A stretch of 64,000 nucleotides of DNA from Nocardioides sp. T2.26MG-1 (GTDB taxonomy: Bacteria; Actinomycetota; Actinomycetes; Propionibacteriales; Nocardioidaceae). This document shows positions 25,034 through 34,450 of the stretch, piece by piece. The stretch spans positions 1-64,000 of the forward strand of contig NZ_CATNLZ010000004.1 in assembly GCF_950101795.1 (NCBI RefSeq). The letters are read 5' to 3'. Made by a program: the position numbers and the translations under genes. Positions within the stretch are counted from its first letter, which is position 1, and every line of letters starts with the position of its first letter. The notes beneath the pieces were generated by a model. That model did no database searches and had not been told where the DNA came from. It saw nothing but the letters and a program-made list of their open reading frames with translations.

Positions 25034-25417
25034 TCAGCGGCTCTGGTCGGCGGTGGTCACGTCGGCCGGCAGCGGGATCGCGGGACAGTCGCGCCACAGC
25101 CGCTCGAGGGAGTAGAACTCCCGCTCCTCGTCGTGCTGCACGTGCACCACGATCTCGCCGTAGTCGATGAGCACCCAGCGCCCGTCGCGCTCGCCCTCGC
25201 GGCGGATCGGCTTGGACCCGATCTCGCGCAGCTTGTCCTCGATCTCGTCGACGATCGACTTGACCTGACGGTCGTTGGAGGCCGAGGCGAGCAGGAACGC
25301 ATCGGTGATCGCCAGCTGCTCGCTGACGTCGAACGCGATGATGTGGTGGGCGAGCTTGTCGGAGGCCGCGCGGGCGGCGGCGTTGATGAGCTCGACGGCG
25401 TGGTCGGTGGCGGTCAC
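25034..25417 (-). CDS. rsfS: Ribosomal silencing factor RsfS
   Basis: The 127-residue protein matches RsfS (Iojap): the central strand-helix core [20 protein letters not shown], the [16 protein letters not shown] block and the FYSLERLW end of the fold. RsfS binds ribosomal protein uL14 and blocks subunit joining when nutrients are short. It starts at a GTG that overlaps the nadD stop (GTGA), so the two are translationally coupled, as in most actinobacteria. Length is normal. Confidence 0.95.
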   Translation of the reverse strand: MTATDHAVELINAAARAASDKLAHHIIAFDVSEQLAITDAFLLASASNDRQVKSIVDEIEDKLREIGSKPIRREGERDGRWVLIDYGEIVVHVQHDEEREFYSLERLWRDCPAIPLPADVTTADQSR

Positions 25418-26079
25418 TGCATGTCCTCGGGGTGGTCCTGCTCGGGATGGTCCTGCTCGGGTCGGTCGGGCGGGTACAGGTCGTACTTGGCGATGTACTG
25501 GACGACGCCGTCGGGCACCAGGTACCAGACCGGCTCGCCGCGCTGCTTGCGCTTGCGGCAGTCGGTCGACGAGATCGCCAGCGCCGGGATCTCCACGATC
25601 GTGACCCGGTCGGACGGGATCGTGGCGAGCGCCGCCTCGTCCATGGTGTACCCGGGCCGGGTGCAGCCCACGAACCGGGCGAGCTCGAACAGCTCGTCGG
25701 CGTCGCGCCAGGTGAAGATCTCGGCCAACGCGTCGACGCCCGTGATGAAGTACAGCTCGGCGTCGGGCAGCTGGGCGCGCAGGTCGCGCAGCGTGTCGAT
25801 CGTGTACGTCGGACCGGTCCGGTCGATGTCGACGCGCGAGACCGTGAACCGGGGGTTCGCGGCGGTCGCGATCACCGTCATCAGGTAGCGGTGCTCCGCC
25901 GCCGACACTCCCCGGTGGGACTTCTGCCAGGGGTCGCCGGTCGGCACGAACAGCACCTCGTCGAGGTCGAACCAGGCCTGCACCTCGGAGGCTGCCACGA
26001 GGTGCCCGTGGTGGATCGGGTCGAAGGTGCCACCCATGACCCCGACCCGCCTGCCGACGGCGCGGGGGGTGGCGGTCAC
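25414..26079 (-). CDS. nadD: Nicotinate-nucleotide adenylyltransferase
   Basis: The 221-residue enzyme couples nicotinate mononucleotide to ATP in NAD synthesis. The nucleotidyltransferase signature is [12 protein letters not shown] (16-27) and the second motif is ISSTDCRKR (about 183-191). The C-terminus has a charged tail, [15 protein letters not shown], made by a short in-frame duplication; it lies outside the catalytic core. The GTG start is at 26079. It overlaps rsfS by 4 bp and follows a 50-residue membrane protein gene by 11 bp. Confidence 0.95.
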   Translation of the reverse strand: MTATPRAVGRRVGVMGGTFDPIHHGHLVAASEVQAWFDLDEVLFVPTGDPWQKSHRGVSAAEHRYLMTVIATAANPRFTVSRVDIDRTGPTYTIDTLRDLRAQLPDAELYFITGVDALAEIFTWRDADELFELARFVGCTRPGYTMDEAALATIPSDRVTIVEIPALAISSTDCRKRKQRGEPVWYLVPDGVVQYIAKYDLYPPDRPEQDHPEQDHPEDMQ

Positions 26080-26090
26080 GCGCTCGGTGG

Positions 26091-26243
26091 TCAGCTGTGC
26101 TCGCGTCCCGCACCGAAGGCGAGCAGCGCTCCCAGCAGCACCAGCAGGATGGCCAGCGTGATGCCGCCGATCAGCCAGTGGTTCGGCACAGCCTCGTTGA
26201 CGGACTCCTCGGCGGCGAGGGCGATGGTGAACGCGGTCAGCAT
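26091..26243 (-). CDS. Small single-pass membrane protein (50 residues)
   Basis: A short reading frame encodes [20 protein letters not shown], then a hydrophobic helix (about 23-42, [20 protein letters not shown]) and a charged end GAGREHS. It lies in line between proA and nadD with 11 bp to the latter. Its helix and start codon are coherent, and I know of similar short proteins between proA and nadD in related actinobacteria. Function unknown. Confidence 0.7.
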   Translation of the reverse strand: MLTAFTIALAAEESVNEAVPNHWLIGGITLAILLVLLGALLAFGAGREHS

Positions 26244-26291
26244 GGCGGACACCTTACCGGGCACTCCGCCGTGCGCTCACTCGGCGGCACG

Positions 26292-27569
26292 TCACCGGAC
26301 GTGGCCGTCGCCGGTGACGACGTACTTGGTCGACGTCATCTCGGGCAGTCCCATCGGGCCGCGGGCGTGCAGCTTCTGCGTACTGATGCCGATCTCGGCG
26401 CCGAAGCCGAACTCGCCTCCGTCGGTGAAGCGCGTCGAGGCGTTGACCAGCACGGCGGCCGAGTCGACCGCGGCCGTGAACCGCCGGGCCGCGGCCAGGT
26501 CCTCGGTCACGATCGCCTCGGTGTGCTGGCTCGACCAGCGGCGGATATGGGCGACCGCGGCGTCCAGGTCGGGTACGACGGCCGCGGAGATGTCCAGGGA
26601 GAGGTACTCCTGCGCGTAGTCCTCGTCGGTGGCCGCGACCACACCGGCCTCGGCCCGGAACCGGTCGTCGCCGTGCACCGTGACCCCGGCGTCCTGCAGC
26701 GCCTCGACGACCCGGGGCACGAACGCGTCGGCGATGTCGGCGTGCACCAGCAGCGACTCGGCGGCGTTGCACACGCTGGTGCGGTGGGTCTTGGCGTTGA
26801 GCACGATCGCGAGCGCCTTGTCGAGGTCGGCGGCCCGGTCGACGTACACGTGGCAGTTGCCGACGCCGGTCTCGATGACCGGCACGGTGGACTCCTCGAC
26901 CACGGAGCGGATCAGGCCCGCTCCCCCGCGCGGGATCAGCACGTCCACGTGGCCGCGGGCCCGCATCAGCGCCTTCACGCTGTCGTGCGAGTCACCCGGC
27001 ACCAGCTGCACAACGTCGGGGTCGAGGCCGGCTCCGGCGACCGCGTCGCGCAGCACCGCGACGATCGCGGCGTTGCTGGAGCGGGCGCTCGAGCTGCCGC
27101 GCAGCAGCACCGCGTTGCCGGACTTCAGGCAGATGCCGGCAGCGTCCACGGTGACGTTGGGCCGGGCCTCGTAGATCATCCCCACGACGCCGAACGGCAC
27201 CCGCACCTGCCGCAGCTCCAGGCCGTTGGCCAGGGTGCCGCCCCGCACGACCTCGCCCACCGGGTCGGGCAGCCCGGCGACGTCGCGCAGGCCCTGGGCC
27301 ATCGCGGCGACGCGGTCCGGGGTGAGCCGCAGCCGGTCGACGATGTTGGGCGGCGTCCCCCCGCCCTCGGCGCGGGCCACGTCCTCGTCGTTCGCGGCCA
27401 GGACCTCCGGCTCACGGGACAGCAGTGCCGCGGCCATCGCCTCCAGCGCGCGGTCCTTCTCGGCGCGCGTCGCCAGGGCCAGGCCGTGGCTCGCGGCGCG
27501 GGCGCGCTCGGCGACCGCGACCACCTGGTCCGCAGCCGCACCGGCGGCCGCGTCGTGCTCGGTGCTCAT
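26292..27569 (-). CDS. proA: Gamma-glutamyl phosphate reductase
   Basis: The 425-residue NADPH-dependent reductase performs the second step of proline synthesis. Recognisable blocks are [17 protein letters not shown], the catalytic cysteine in [14 protein letters not shown] (about 264), [14 protein letters not shown] and [19 protein letters not shown] near the C-terminus. The partner proB is not in this window. The ATG at 27569 is preceded by TACCCT (27577-27582) at 7 nt, so the mRNA is probably leaderless. An upstream in-frame start at 27626 is unlikely. Confidence 0.95.
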   Translation of the reverse strand: MSTEHDAAAGAAADQVVAVAERARAASHGLALATRAEKDRALEAMAAALLSREPEVLAANDEDVARAEGGGTPPNIVDRLRLTPDRVAAMAQGLRDVAGLPDPVGEVVRGGTLANGLELRQVRVPFGVVGMIYEARPNVTVDAAGICLKSGNAVLLRGSSSARSSNAAIVAVLRDAVAGAGLDPDVVQLVPGDSHDSVKALMRARGHVDVLIPRGGAGLIRSVVEESTVPVIETGVGNCHVYVDRAADLDKALAIVLNAKTHRTSVCNAAESLLVHADIADAFVPRVVEALQDAGVTVHGDDRFRAEAGVVAATDEDYAQEYLSLDISAAVVPDLDAAVAHIRRWSSQHTEAIVTEDLAAARRFTAAVDSAAVLVNASTRFTDGGEFGFGAEIGISTQKLHARGPMGLPEMTSTKYVVTGDGHVR

Positions 27570-27703
27570 GGCTTCGAGGGTAGTTCCAGCCGGTCCGGAC
27601 GCGGGCCGCGTCTTGCTGCTCGGCAACCAAATCCGGCCAGGGCGCGTCGTACGCTGCGTCAGCTCACCGCAGCGACCGCTGCCTCGGGGAAGGACCCCTC
27701 ACC

Positions 27704-29200
27704 TTGATCCGCTCGATCTCCCGCGCACTCGCGCTCCTCGCCTCGCTGGCGCTCGCGGTCCCGGCCGCGGCCGCCGCACTGCCCAGCGCCGCCGCAGCTC
27801 CCGACCACCGTCCGGGCTCCGACCGGGCCGCCGAGACGACCGCACCGCTCACCCTGTGGGCGCCCAAGGCCGTCACCGCCTTCGCGTACAAGCAGCGCAC
27901 CTGGACCGACCTCGGCCTGCGGCTGATCGCCGAGGGCGCGCCGTTCGAGATCTGGTCGCACCGTCCGTCGTACGACGAGCCGATCCAGAGCGTCTGGCAC
28001 CGAGCCGGCGGCGACGTCGCACTGCCCGCCGGCTCGATGAGCAGCTTCTCCGGCCTCGACGGCTTCCTCTCGCTCAAGATCACGCCGAAGCGGGGCGGCG
28101 CCGCGCTCGGCCTGGTCCGCAAGGCCTGCCTCAACGGGTGGTCCGAGCGGGTCCGACCGGACGCGCCCGCACGCTCGGGCTACCCGCAGGGCTGCTGGTA
28201 CAACCCGTACAGCCTCGGCTCCGTGCAGGGCATCCAGGAGGGCTGGGCGAGCCCGATCCTGTCGCAGGGCCGCCCGTTCCGGCTGTCGCCGGGCAAGTAC
28301 ACGGTCGTCGCGACGATCGCGCCGAAGTACGCCGCCGCGTTCGGGATGACCCCTGCGGAGTCCACCCGCACCGTCCAGCTCACCGTCACCGCCGAGGAGG
28401 ACTCCGGCGGTGAGGGCCGGATGACCGCCGGCCGCCAGTCGGACCGACCGGTGGACGCTCCTGCCGCCCACCGTCCGACCGGGCCGCGGGGCCGCGCCGA
28501 CGAGGGTGGGCCGGCACCGGACCTGCGCTCGCTCCCGGCCTGGGGCATCAACCTCAGCAAGAACACCAACTACCTGCGCTTCTCGGCGACCGTCTGGAAC
28601 GCCGGCAACAGCCCCCTGGTCGTCGACGGGTTCCGCCGCGACGGCGAGGACGAGATGGACGCCTACCAGTACTTCTTCGACGCCGCCGGCAACCAGACCG
28701 GCTACCAGCCGGTCGGTCACCTCCACTGGGATGCCAAGCCCTCCCACCAGCACTGGCACTTCGAGGACTTCGCCCGCTACTCGCTGCTGAACGCCGACAA
28801 GGTGGAGACCGCCCGCTCGAAGAAGGAGGCGTTCTGCCTCGCCAACACCGACGCGGTCGACCTCACCGTCCTGGACGCGGACTGGAACCCCGAGAACACC
28901 GACCTGTCGACGTCGTGCGGCGACTACTCCTCGCTCTCCATCCGCGAGGTGCTCGCCGCCGGGTGGGGTGACACCTACACGCAGTACCGCGCCGGGCAGT
29001 CCTTCGACATCCGCAACCTCCCGAACGGGACCTACTACATCGCCGTGACCGCGAACCCCGAGAACAACCTGGTCGAGTCCGCGACGGACAACAACCAGGC
29101 GCTGCGCCGGATCGTGCTCGGCGGCCGGCCCGGTCACCGCACCGTGAAGGTCCCCCAGATCGGCATCATCGAGGAGGAGGGGTACGGCGGCCAGGGCTGA
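27704..29200 (+). CDS. Secreted lysyl-oxidase-like copper protein
   Basis: The 498-residue protein has a signal peptide (about 1-32) and an N-terminal beta-rich region with one probable disulphide (KACLNGWSE / QGCWYN). A low-complexity Arg/Pro linker (about 240-265) leads to a C-terminal domain of the lysyl oxidase family. The copper-ligand histidine cluster reads GHLHWDAKPSHQHWHFEDF (about 338-356). Further family features are KKEAFCLANT and TSCGDYSSLSIR. Animal lysyl oxidases cross-link collagen; bacterial ones may oxidise amines on surface proteins. It starts at TTG after an AAGGA site, which is unusual. It is monocistronic, between proA and ktrA. Confidence 0.82.
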   Translation: MIRSISRALALLASLALAVPAAAAALPSAAAAPDHRPGSDRAAETTAPLTLWAPKAVTAFAYKQRTWTDLGLRLIAEGAPFEIWSHRPSYDEPIQSVWHRAGGDVALPAGSMSSFSGLDGFLSLKITPKRGGAALGLVRKACLNGWSERVRPDAPARSGYPQGCWYNPYSLGSVQGIQEGWASPILSQGRPFRLSPGKYTVVATIAPKYAAAFGMTPAESTRTVQLTVTAEEDSGGEGRMTAGRQSDRPVDAPAAHRPTGPRGRADEGGPAPDLRSLPAWGINLSKNTNYLRFSATVWNAGNSPLVVDGFRRDGEDEMDAYQYFFDAAGNQTGYQPVGHLHWDAKPSHQHWHFEDFARYSLLNADKVETARSKKEAFCLANTDAVDLTVLDADWNPENTDLSTSCGDYSSLSIREVLAAGWGDTYTQYRAGQSFDIRNLPNGTYYIAVTANPENNLVESATDNNQALRRIVLGGRPGHRTVKVPQIGIIEEEGYGGQG

Positions 29201-29217
29201 GCCCGGGCCCGGACCTC

Positions 29218-29880
29218 TCAGGAGGTCCGGGCGAACGCCTCCACCTTGACGGTCGGGCCGGCGACGATGATCTCGTCGCCGGCCCGCAGCACCGTCTGGG
29301 CGGTGGCGTAGTCGAACTCGCCGGCGGCGCGCTTCACCCCCACGACGGTCACGCCGAACTGGCTGCGCACGCCGAACCCGCCCAGGCTGCGCTCGTGGAG
29401 GGCCTTCGGCACCGAGGTCTTCGCGAAGGCGTATCCCTCGTCGAACTCGATGTACTCGATCATGCCGCCGCCCACGAGGTGGGCCACCCGGCGGCCCATG
29501 TCGTGCTCGGGCCGGATCACGTGGTGGACCCCGATCTGGCTGAGGATCCGCGCGTGCGCCTCGCTGATGGCCTTGGCCCAGACCGTGCGCACTCCCAGCC
29601 CGAGCGCGACCGAGGCCGAGAGGATGCTCGACTCCAGGTCGTTGCCGACACCGACGACGGCGACGTCGAACTCGCCGACCGCGAGCTGGCGCATCGCCTC
29701 CTCGTCGGTGGTGTCGGCCTCCACGACGTGGGTGAGCCGGCCCGCCAGGGACTGCACGATCCGGGGGTCGGCGTCGATCCCGAGCACCTCCACCCCGCTC
29801 TCGGCGAGCTCGAGGGCCAATGAGGTGCCGAAGCGCCCGAGACCGAGCACGACGACACCGTTGCTGAGCTTCTTAGCCAA
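29218..29880 (-). CDS. ktrA: Potassium uptake regulatory subunit (KtrA/TrkA, RCK domains)
   Basis: The 220-residue cytoplasmic gating ring subunit has an N-terminal Rossmann RCK_N domain with VVLGLGRFGTSLA (9-21), the acidic VLGIDADP nucleotide-ribose site, and an RCK_C domain from about residue 140. It binds ATP/ADP or NAD(H) and opens the KtrB pore. The start appears to be a TTG that overlaps the end of ktrB by 8 bp. No better start exists upstream without deep overlap. Confidence 0.92.
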   Translation of the reverse strand: MAKKLSNGVVVLGLGRFGTSLALELAESGVEVLGIDADPRIVQSLAGRLTHVVEADTTDEEAMRQLAVGEFDVAVVGVGNDLESSILSASVALGLGVRTVWAKAISEAHARILSQIGVHHVIRPEHDMGRRVAHLVGGGMIEYIEFDEGYAFAKTSVPKALHERSLGGFGVRSQFGVTVVGVKRAAGEFDYATAQTVLRAGDEIIVAGPTVKVEAFARTS

Positions 29881-31237
29881 TGATCGGCCGTCCTTCCGGG
29901 AGGCGGTGCAGATCCTGGCGCTCGCGCAGGGCGAGTGCCGAGACCAGGGTGACCGGGCCGAGCCGGCCCAGGAACATCAGCCCGACCAGCACCATCTGGG
30001 CGCTGGTCGGCAGGGCAGCGGTGATCCCCGTGGAGAGTCCCACGGTCGCGAACGCCGACACCACCTCGAAGAGCACCTGCTGGGTGGCGAGCTCGGTGAG
30101 CTCCAGCAGCAGCCAGGTCGAGGCCACCACCGCCCCGAGCGCGAGCAGGGCGACCGTGAGGGCCTGTCGGACCGCGCGGTCGCTGATCCGGCGCGAGAAC
30201 ACCTCGACGTCGCGCTCGCCGCGGACCTCGGCCCAGATCACGAAGAAGAGCAGGAAGAACGTGGTCACCTTGATGCCGCCGGCGGTGCCGGCAGACCCGC
30301 CACCGATGAACATCATCATCTCGGTGCCAAGCAGGGTGCCCTCGTGCATCTGGCCGTAGTCGACGCTGTTGAAGCCCGCGGTGCGCGGCATCACCGCGTG
30401 GAAGAAGCCAGCCAGCAGCCGGCCGGGCGGGTCGAGGGCGCCGAGGGTGTCGGGGTTGGTCCACTCGTTGGCGGTCACGAACACCGCCCCGAGCAGCAGC
30501 AGTGCCGCGGTGACCGTCAGCGTCATCTTGGTGTGCAGGCTCCACGCCCGGGGTTGGCGCCCGAGCCGGCCCAGCTCCAGCCAGACCGGGAAGCCCAGGC
30601 CGCCGGCGATGACGGCGAACGCCACCGGCAGACAGATCCACGGGTCGCTCGCGAAGCGGGTCAGGCTGTCCGACCAGAGCGCGAACCCGGCGTTGTTGAA
30701 CGCCGAGACCGCGTGGAAGCCGCCGAGGTACGCCGCTCGACCCCACGGCTCGTCGTACCCGAGCGCGAACCGCAGGGTGAGCGCGGTGGCCGTGACCAGC
30801 TCGAACAGCACACTGATCGTGAGCACCCCGCGCACCACGGTCCGCACCTCCCCGAGACCGGACGTCCTGGTCTCCGCGGCGGCGGTGATCCGCGTGCGCA
30901 GGCCCAGCCTCCTCCAGACGAGCAGGCCGAGCAGCGAGGCCAGGGTCATGATCCCGAAGCCGCCCACCTGGATCAGCGCGAGGATCACCCCCTCGCCGAA
31001 CGGGGACCAGTACGACGGGGTGTCGACGACGACGAGCCCGGTGACGCACGTGGCGCTCGTCGACGTGAACAGCGCCGTGGTGAACGGCGCACCGCCGGCT
31101 CCCTCGCGCGCCGCCGGCAGCATCAGGAGCAGGGTGCCGAGGAGGATCCCGGTTGCGAACGCCACCACGACCACCTGGGCCGGGTGTCGCAGCAGTGGCC
31201 GCCGAGCGACGCCGCGGCGCGAGAGGGGGGTCGGCAC
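29873..31237 (-). CDS. ktrB: Potassium uptake channel subunit (KtrB/TrkH)
   Basis: The 454-residue membrane protein has four M1-P-M2 units. The first selectivity-filter segment is [10 protein letters not shown] and others include AFNNAGF, PRTAGF and FATVGLST, each supplying the filter glycine. It imports K+ (or Na+-coupled K+) with KtrA. The GTG start is supported by TAGCCT (31244-31249) ending 6 nt upstream. The gene precedes and overlaps ktrA. With the KimA-like and TRIC-like proteins, this window holds three potassium-linked systems. Confidence 0.92.
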   Translation of the reverse strand: MPTPLSRRGVARRPLLRHPAQVVVVAFATGILLGTLLLMLPAAREGAGGAPFTTALFTSTSATCVTGLVVVDTPSYWSPFGEGVILALIQVGGFGIMTLASLLGLLVWRRLGLRTRITAAAETRTSGLGEVRTVVRGVLTISVLFELVTATALTLRFALGYDEPWGRAAYLGGFHAVSAFNNAGFALWSDSLTRFASDPWICLPVAFAVIAGGLGFPVWLELGRLGRQPRAWSLHTKMTLTVTAALLLLGAVFVTANEWTNPDTLGALDPPGRLLAGFFHAVMPRTAGFNSVDYGQMHEGTLLGTEMMMFIGGGSAGTAGGIKVTTFFLLFFVIWAEVRGERDVEVFSRRISDRAVRQALTVALLALGAVVASTWLLLELTELATQQVLFEVVSAFATVGLSTGITAALPTSAQMVLVGLMFLGRLGPVTLVSALALRERQDLHRLPEGRPIIG

Positions 31238-31303
31238 CCGGCGAGGCTACGCCACCGGCGTCCGCTGACGGGCGGCGCGGCCCTGCGACATCGGCCCCAG
31301 ATG

Positions 31304-31340
31304 ACGTCGACCCGCCCGAGACTCTCGGGCGGGTCGACGT
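31304..31340. terminator. Perfect 37-bp palindrome ending the etf operon
   Basis: The 18-bp arms (31304-31321 and 31323-31340) are fully complementary around one base. It starts 9 bp past the etfA stop and lies between etfA and the divergent ktrB start. Most likely it is a terminator for etfBA. The arms end in ACGT, so the element is symmetrical and could serve either direction. Confidence 0.8.
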
Positions 31341-31349
31341 GGTCAGGGC

Positions 31350-32303
31350 TCAGCCCTTGCGCTTGGTGACTTCCTCGGTCAGGGCGGGGAGGACCGTGTG
31401 CAGGTCGCCCACGACGCCGAAGTCGACCAGCTCGAAGATCGGCGCCTCCTCGTCCTTGTTGACCGCGACGATCGTCTTGGAGGTCTGCATGCCGGCGCGG
31501 TGCTGGATGGCGCCGGAGATGCCGGTGGCGACGTAGAGCTGCGGCGAGACCGTCTTGCCGGTCTGGCCGATCTGGAAGGTGTGCGGGATCCAGCCGGAGT
31601 CGACCGCGGCACGGGAGGCGCCCACGGCGCCGCCCAGCGCGTCGGCCAGGCCCTCGACCGACTCGAAGTTGCCACCGGTGCCGCGGCCACCGGCGACCAC
31701 GATCGCGGCCTCGGTGAGCTCGGGGCGACCGGTCGCCTTGCGCGGCTGGGAGGCCACGATCTGCGCCTTCTTCGCCGAGTCGGAGATCGTCGCGGCGAAC
31801 TCCTCGACCGTACCGGCGCCCGCGGACTCCTCCGGTGCGGCGGAGTTGGGCTTCACCGTGATGATCGGGGTGCCCTTGGTGACCTTCGCCTGGACGGTGT
31901 AGTTGCCCGCGAAGACCGACTGGGTGGTGGTGCCGTCGCCCTGGACGTCCACGGCGTCGGTGATCAGGCCCGACTCGAGCTTGATCGCCAGGCGGCCGGC
32001 GACCTCCTTGCCCTCCGAGGTGGAGGGGATCAGGATCGCGGCCGGCGAGGTCTTCTCCGCCAGCTGCTGCAGCGCCTCGGCCTTCGGGGCCACCAGGTAG
32101 CCCTTGATCTGCGCGTCGTCGACGACGTAGACCTTCTCGGCGCCGTACTGCTTGACCTTCTCCGCCACCTCGGCGCCCTGCGCCGAGCTGCCGATGAAGA
32201 CCGCCGACGGCTCGCCGAGCCGCTTGGCGATGGTCAGGAGCTCGTACGTCGGCTTGCGAACGGCGCCGTCGACGTGGTCGATGAGAACGAGAACTTCAGA
32301 CAT
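31350..32303 (-). CDS. etfA: Electron transfer flavoprotein, alpha subunit
   Basis: The 317-residue FAD-binding subunit accepts electrons from acyl-CoA and other dehydrogenases. The C-terminal FAD domain carries [37 protein letters not shown] and [13 protein letters not shown], which are highly conserved in ETF-alpha. It follows etfB by 11 bp. Next to acyl-CoA enzymes in this window it would serve beta-oxidation. Confidence 0.97.
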   Translation of the reverse strand: MSEVLVLIDHVDGAVRKPTYELLTIAKRLGEPSAVFIGSSAQGAEVAEKVKQYGAEKVYVVDDAQIKGYLVAPKAEALQQLAEKTSPAAILIPSTSEGKEVAGRLAIKLESGLITDAVDVQGDGTTTQSVFAGNYTVQAKVTKGTPIITVKPNSAAPEESAGAGTVEEFAATISDSAKKAQIVASQPRKATGRPELTEAAIVVAGGRGTGGNFESVEGLADALGGAVGASRAAVDSGWIPHTFQIGQTGKTVSPQLYVATGISGAIQHRAGMQTSKTIVAVNKDEEAPIFELVDFGVVGDLHTVLPALTEEVTKRKG

Positions 32304-32314
32304 CGGTCAGCTCC

Positions 32315-33112
32315 TCAGATGAACTTCTTGGACGCGAGGAACTCGGCCAGCGCCGTGGCGCCCGAGCCGTCCTCGTCCTTGACGATCTCGCCGGCGGTGC
32401 GCGGCGGGCGGGCCGTGGTCTCCTGGACCTCGGTCCACGCCACCGACAGGCCGACCTGGCCGGCGTCGACCCCGAGGTCGCTGAGCGACCAGGTCTCCAG
32501 CGGCTTCTTCTTCGCGGCCATGATGCCCTTGAACGACGGGTAGCGGGCCTCGCCCGACTGGTCGGTGACCGAGAGGACCAGCGGCATCGTGGCGCCGATC
32601 ACCTCGGTCGCGGTGTCCCCGTCGCGCTTCACTCGGACCTGGTCACCCTGGGTCTCGATGACCGAGGCCAGCGTGACCTGCGGCAGGTCCAGCCGCTCGG
32701 CGAGCATCGCTGGGATCACGCTCATCACGCCGTCGGTCGACGCCATGCCGCAGACGACCAGGTCGACCTTGGTCTCGGCGCCGGCCTTCTCGATGGCCTT
32801 CGCCAGCACCAGTGAGGTGGCGGCGGCGTCGGACCCGGCGATCGCGTCGTCGACCACGTGGACGCCCTCGTCGGCGCCCATCTGCAGCGCCTTGCGCACC
32901 GCGTCGACGGCCTTCTCGGGACCCACGCAGAGCGCGGTCACCAAGGTGTCATCGCCCGCCTTCTCCTTCAGCTGCAGGGCCTGCTCGACGGCGTACTCGT
33001 CGAGCTCCGAGAGGAGCCCGTCGACGCCGACACGGTCCACGGTCTTGTCCGACTCGAACTGCCGGTCGGCAGTGGCATCGGGCACGTACTTCACACAGAC
33101 GACAATGTTCAT
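32315..33112 (-). CDS. etfB: Electron transfer flavoprotein, beta subunit
   Basis: The 265-residue subunit starts MNIVVCVKYVPD, the conserved ETF-beta N-terminus. It contains the nucleotide-binding stretch LVVCGMASTDGVMSVIP and the recognition-loop region LPQVTLAS, where partner dehydrogenases dock; it also binds AMP. It is the first gene of the etfBA operon. The 148 bp upstream hold no gene, only a GGCC-type dyad and a TGTGACA/TGTCACAG element of uncertain meaning. Confidence 0.97.
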   Translation of the reverse strand: MNIVVCVKYVPDATADRQFESDKTVDRVGVDGLLSELDEYAVEQALQLKEKAGDDTLVTALCVGPEKAVDAVRKALQMGADEGVHVVDDAIAGSDAAATSLVLAKAIEKAGAETKVDLVVCGMASTDGVMSVIPAMLAERLDLPQVTLASVIETQGDQVRVKRDGDTATEVIGATMPLVLSVTDQSGEARYPSFKGIMAAKKKPLETWSLSDLGVDAGQVGLSVAWTEVQETTARPPRTAGEIVKDEDGSGATALAEFLASKKFI

Positions 33113-33260
33113 GGTGTGTGGCCGGTTCGGCCCCTCCTGTGTCTCGGATGTGGTGGTGAGGCTACCGCCGCGTAACGACGGTCGAAACTCGTCCCAGGGT
33201 TGGCTATGTCACAGCAGCACTGTCACGATCGCGGCCCCACGAGGGGCGATCGGCGTCCGG

Positions 33261-33575
33261 TCAGGGCCGGACCACCCGCTCCAGGACCCGCCCGACGACC
33301 AGGTAGGCGATCGCGCCGAGCCCCCAGTTGGCCAGCGCGTTCTTGGTCTCCGCGTCGCCGCCCTCGAACTTGAAGATGCCGTTGCCCCGGGAGAACACCT
33401 CGACGTCGACGACGTCCGCTGCGTCGAGCACGAGCTTGACCAGCGCGTTGTCACGGTTGGCGTCCAGGGCGATGCAGAGGGCACCCACCGCGAGGATCAG
33501 CGCGCACAGCACCGCGAGCAGCCACACGACCTGGGCGGCCCGCACTCGCAGGCCGGTCCCCCGGCGTGCCGTCAT
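33261..33575 (-). CDS. Small two-helix membrane protein
   Basis: The 104-residue protein has one hydrophobic helix at about 16-38 and a second, weaker one at about 82-98. Between them lies a soluble loop that includes DAADVVDVEVFSRGNGIF. I do not recognise a named family. The ATG at 33575 has GGAG 9 nt upstream; a GTG at 33593 in the same frame would begin 7 bp after the enoyl-CoA hydratase stop. It is the second gene after the hydratase. Function unknown. Confidence 0.65.
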   Translation of the reverse strand: MTARRGTGLRVRAAQVVWLLAVLCALILAVGALCIALDANRDNALVKLVLDAADVVDVEVFSRGNGIFKFEGGDAETKNALANWGLGAIAYLVVGRVLERVVRP

Positions 33576-33600
33576 CGCCTTGCGCTCCGCCACGAGCCGC

Positions 33601-34380
33601 TCACCTGCCCTCGAACTGTGCCTTGCCCGGTCCGTTCTCGACGAAGGATCGCATACCGATGGTCCGGTCCTCGGTCGCGAACAGTGCGGCGAACTGCTGC
33701 CGCTCGATCTCTAGGCCGGTCTCGAGGTCGACCTCGAGCCCCCGGTCGATGCTCTCCTTCGCCGCCCGCAACGCGTACGACGCCGCCCCGGCGAACTGGC
33801 GCGCCCAGGCGAGCGCCTCGTCGAACACCGAGGCCGCCGGGAACAGCCGGTCGACCAGGCCGATGGCCAGCGCCTCGTCGGCCTTGACGAAGCGCCCGGT
33901 GAACACGATGTCCTTCGCCTTGCTCGGGCCGACCAGGCGGGTCAGCCGCTGGGTGCCGCCGGCGCCGGGGATGATGCCGAGCAGCACCTCGGGCTGGCCG
34001 AGCACCGCGTCGTCGGCCGCGAACCGGACGTCGGCGCACAGCGCGAGCTCGCAGCCGCCGCCGAGCGCGTAGCCGGTGATCGCGGCGACGACCGGCTTCG
34101 GGATCCGGGCCACCGCCGTCAGCGCGGACTGGAGCGGTCCCGAGCGCTTGACCATGTCGGTGTAGGACATGTCGGCCATCTCCTTGATGTCCGCGCCCGC
34201 CGCGAACACCCGCTCGCCGCCGTACACGATCACGGCCTTCACGTCGTCGCGCTCGGCGGCCTCGGTCGCCGCGGCGCGGATCTCCTCCTGCACCTGCACG
34301 TTGAGGGCGTTCATCTTCGGCCGATCGAGCCGAATCGTGCCGACACCGTCGGCCACCTCCAGCCGCACGAACTCACCCAT
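33601..34380 (-). CDS. Enoyl-CoA hydratase/isomerase family protein
   Basis: The 259-residue crotonase-fold enzyme hydrates 2-enoyl-CoA in fatty-acid oxidation. The oxyanion-hole segments are AAGADIKEM and YALGGGCELALCAD. The catalytic glutamates fall in QPEVLLGIIPGAGG, where both the E (about 131) and the GIIPG-adjacent position resemble short-chain enoyl-CoA hydratase. The ATG at 34380 begins the fold; upstream in-frame residues to 34686 are antisense to glgX and not part of the enzyme. It is divergent from glgX. Confidence 0.92.
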   Translation of the reverse strand: MGEFVRLEVADGVGTIRLDRPKMNALNVQVQEEIRAAATEAAERDDVKAVIVYGGERVFAAGADIKEMADMSYTDMVKRSGPLQSALTAVARIPKPVVAAITGYALGGGCELALCADVRFAADDAVLGQPEVLLGIIPGAGGTQRLTRLVGPSKAKDIVFTGRFVKADEALAIGLVDRLFPAASVFDEALAWARQFAGAASYALRAAKESIDRGLEVDLETGLEIERQQFAALFATEDRTIGMRSFVENGPGKAQFEGR

Positions 34381-34450
34381 GTCCTCGAACCCGCCTCTCT
34401 TCTTCGTGAACAGACCCCCGGCATTGTGCACCGTCAGGAACAATGGCGCG

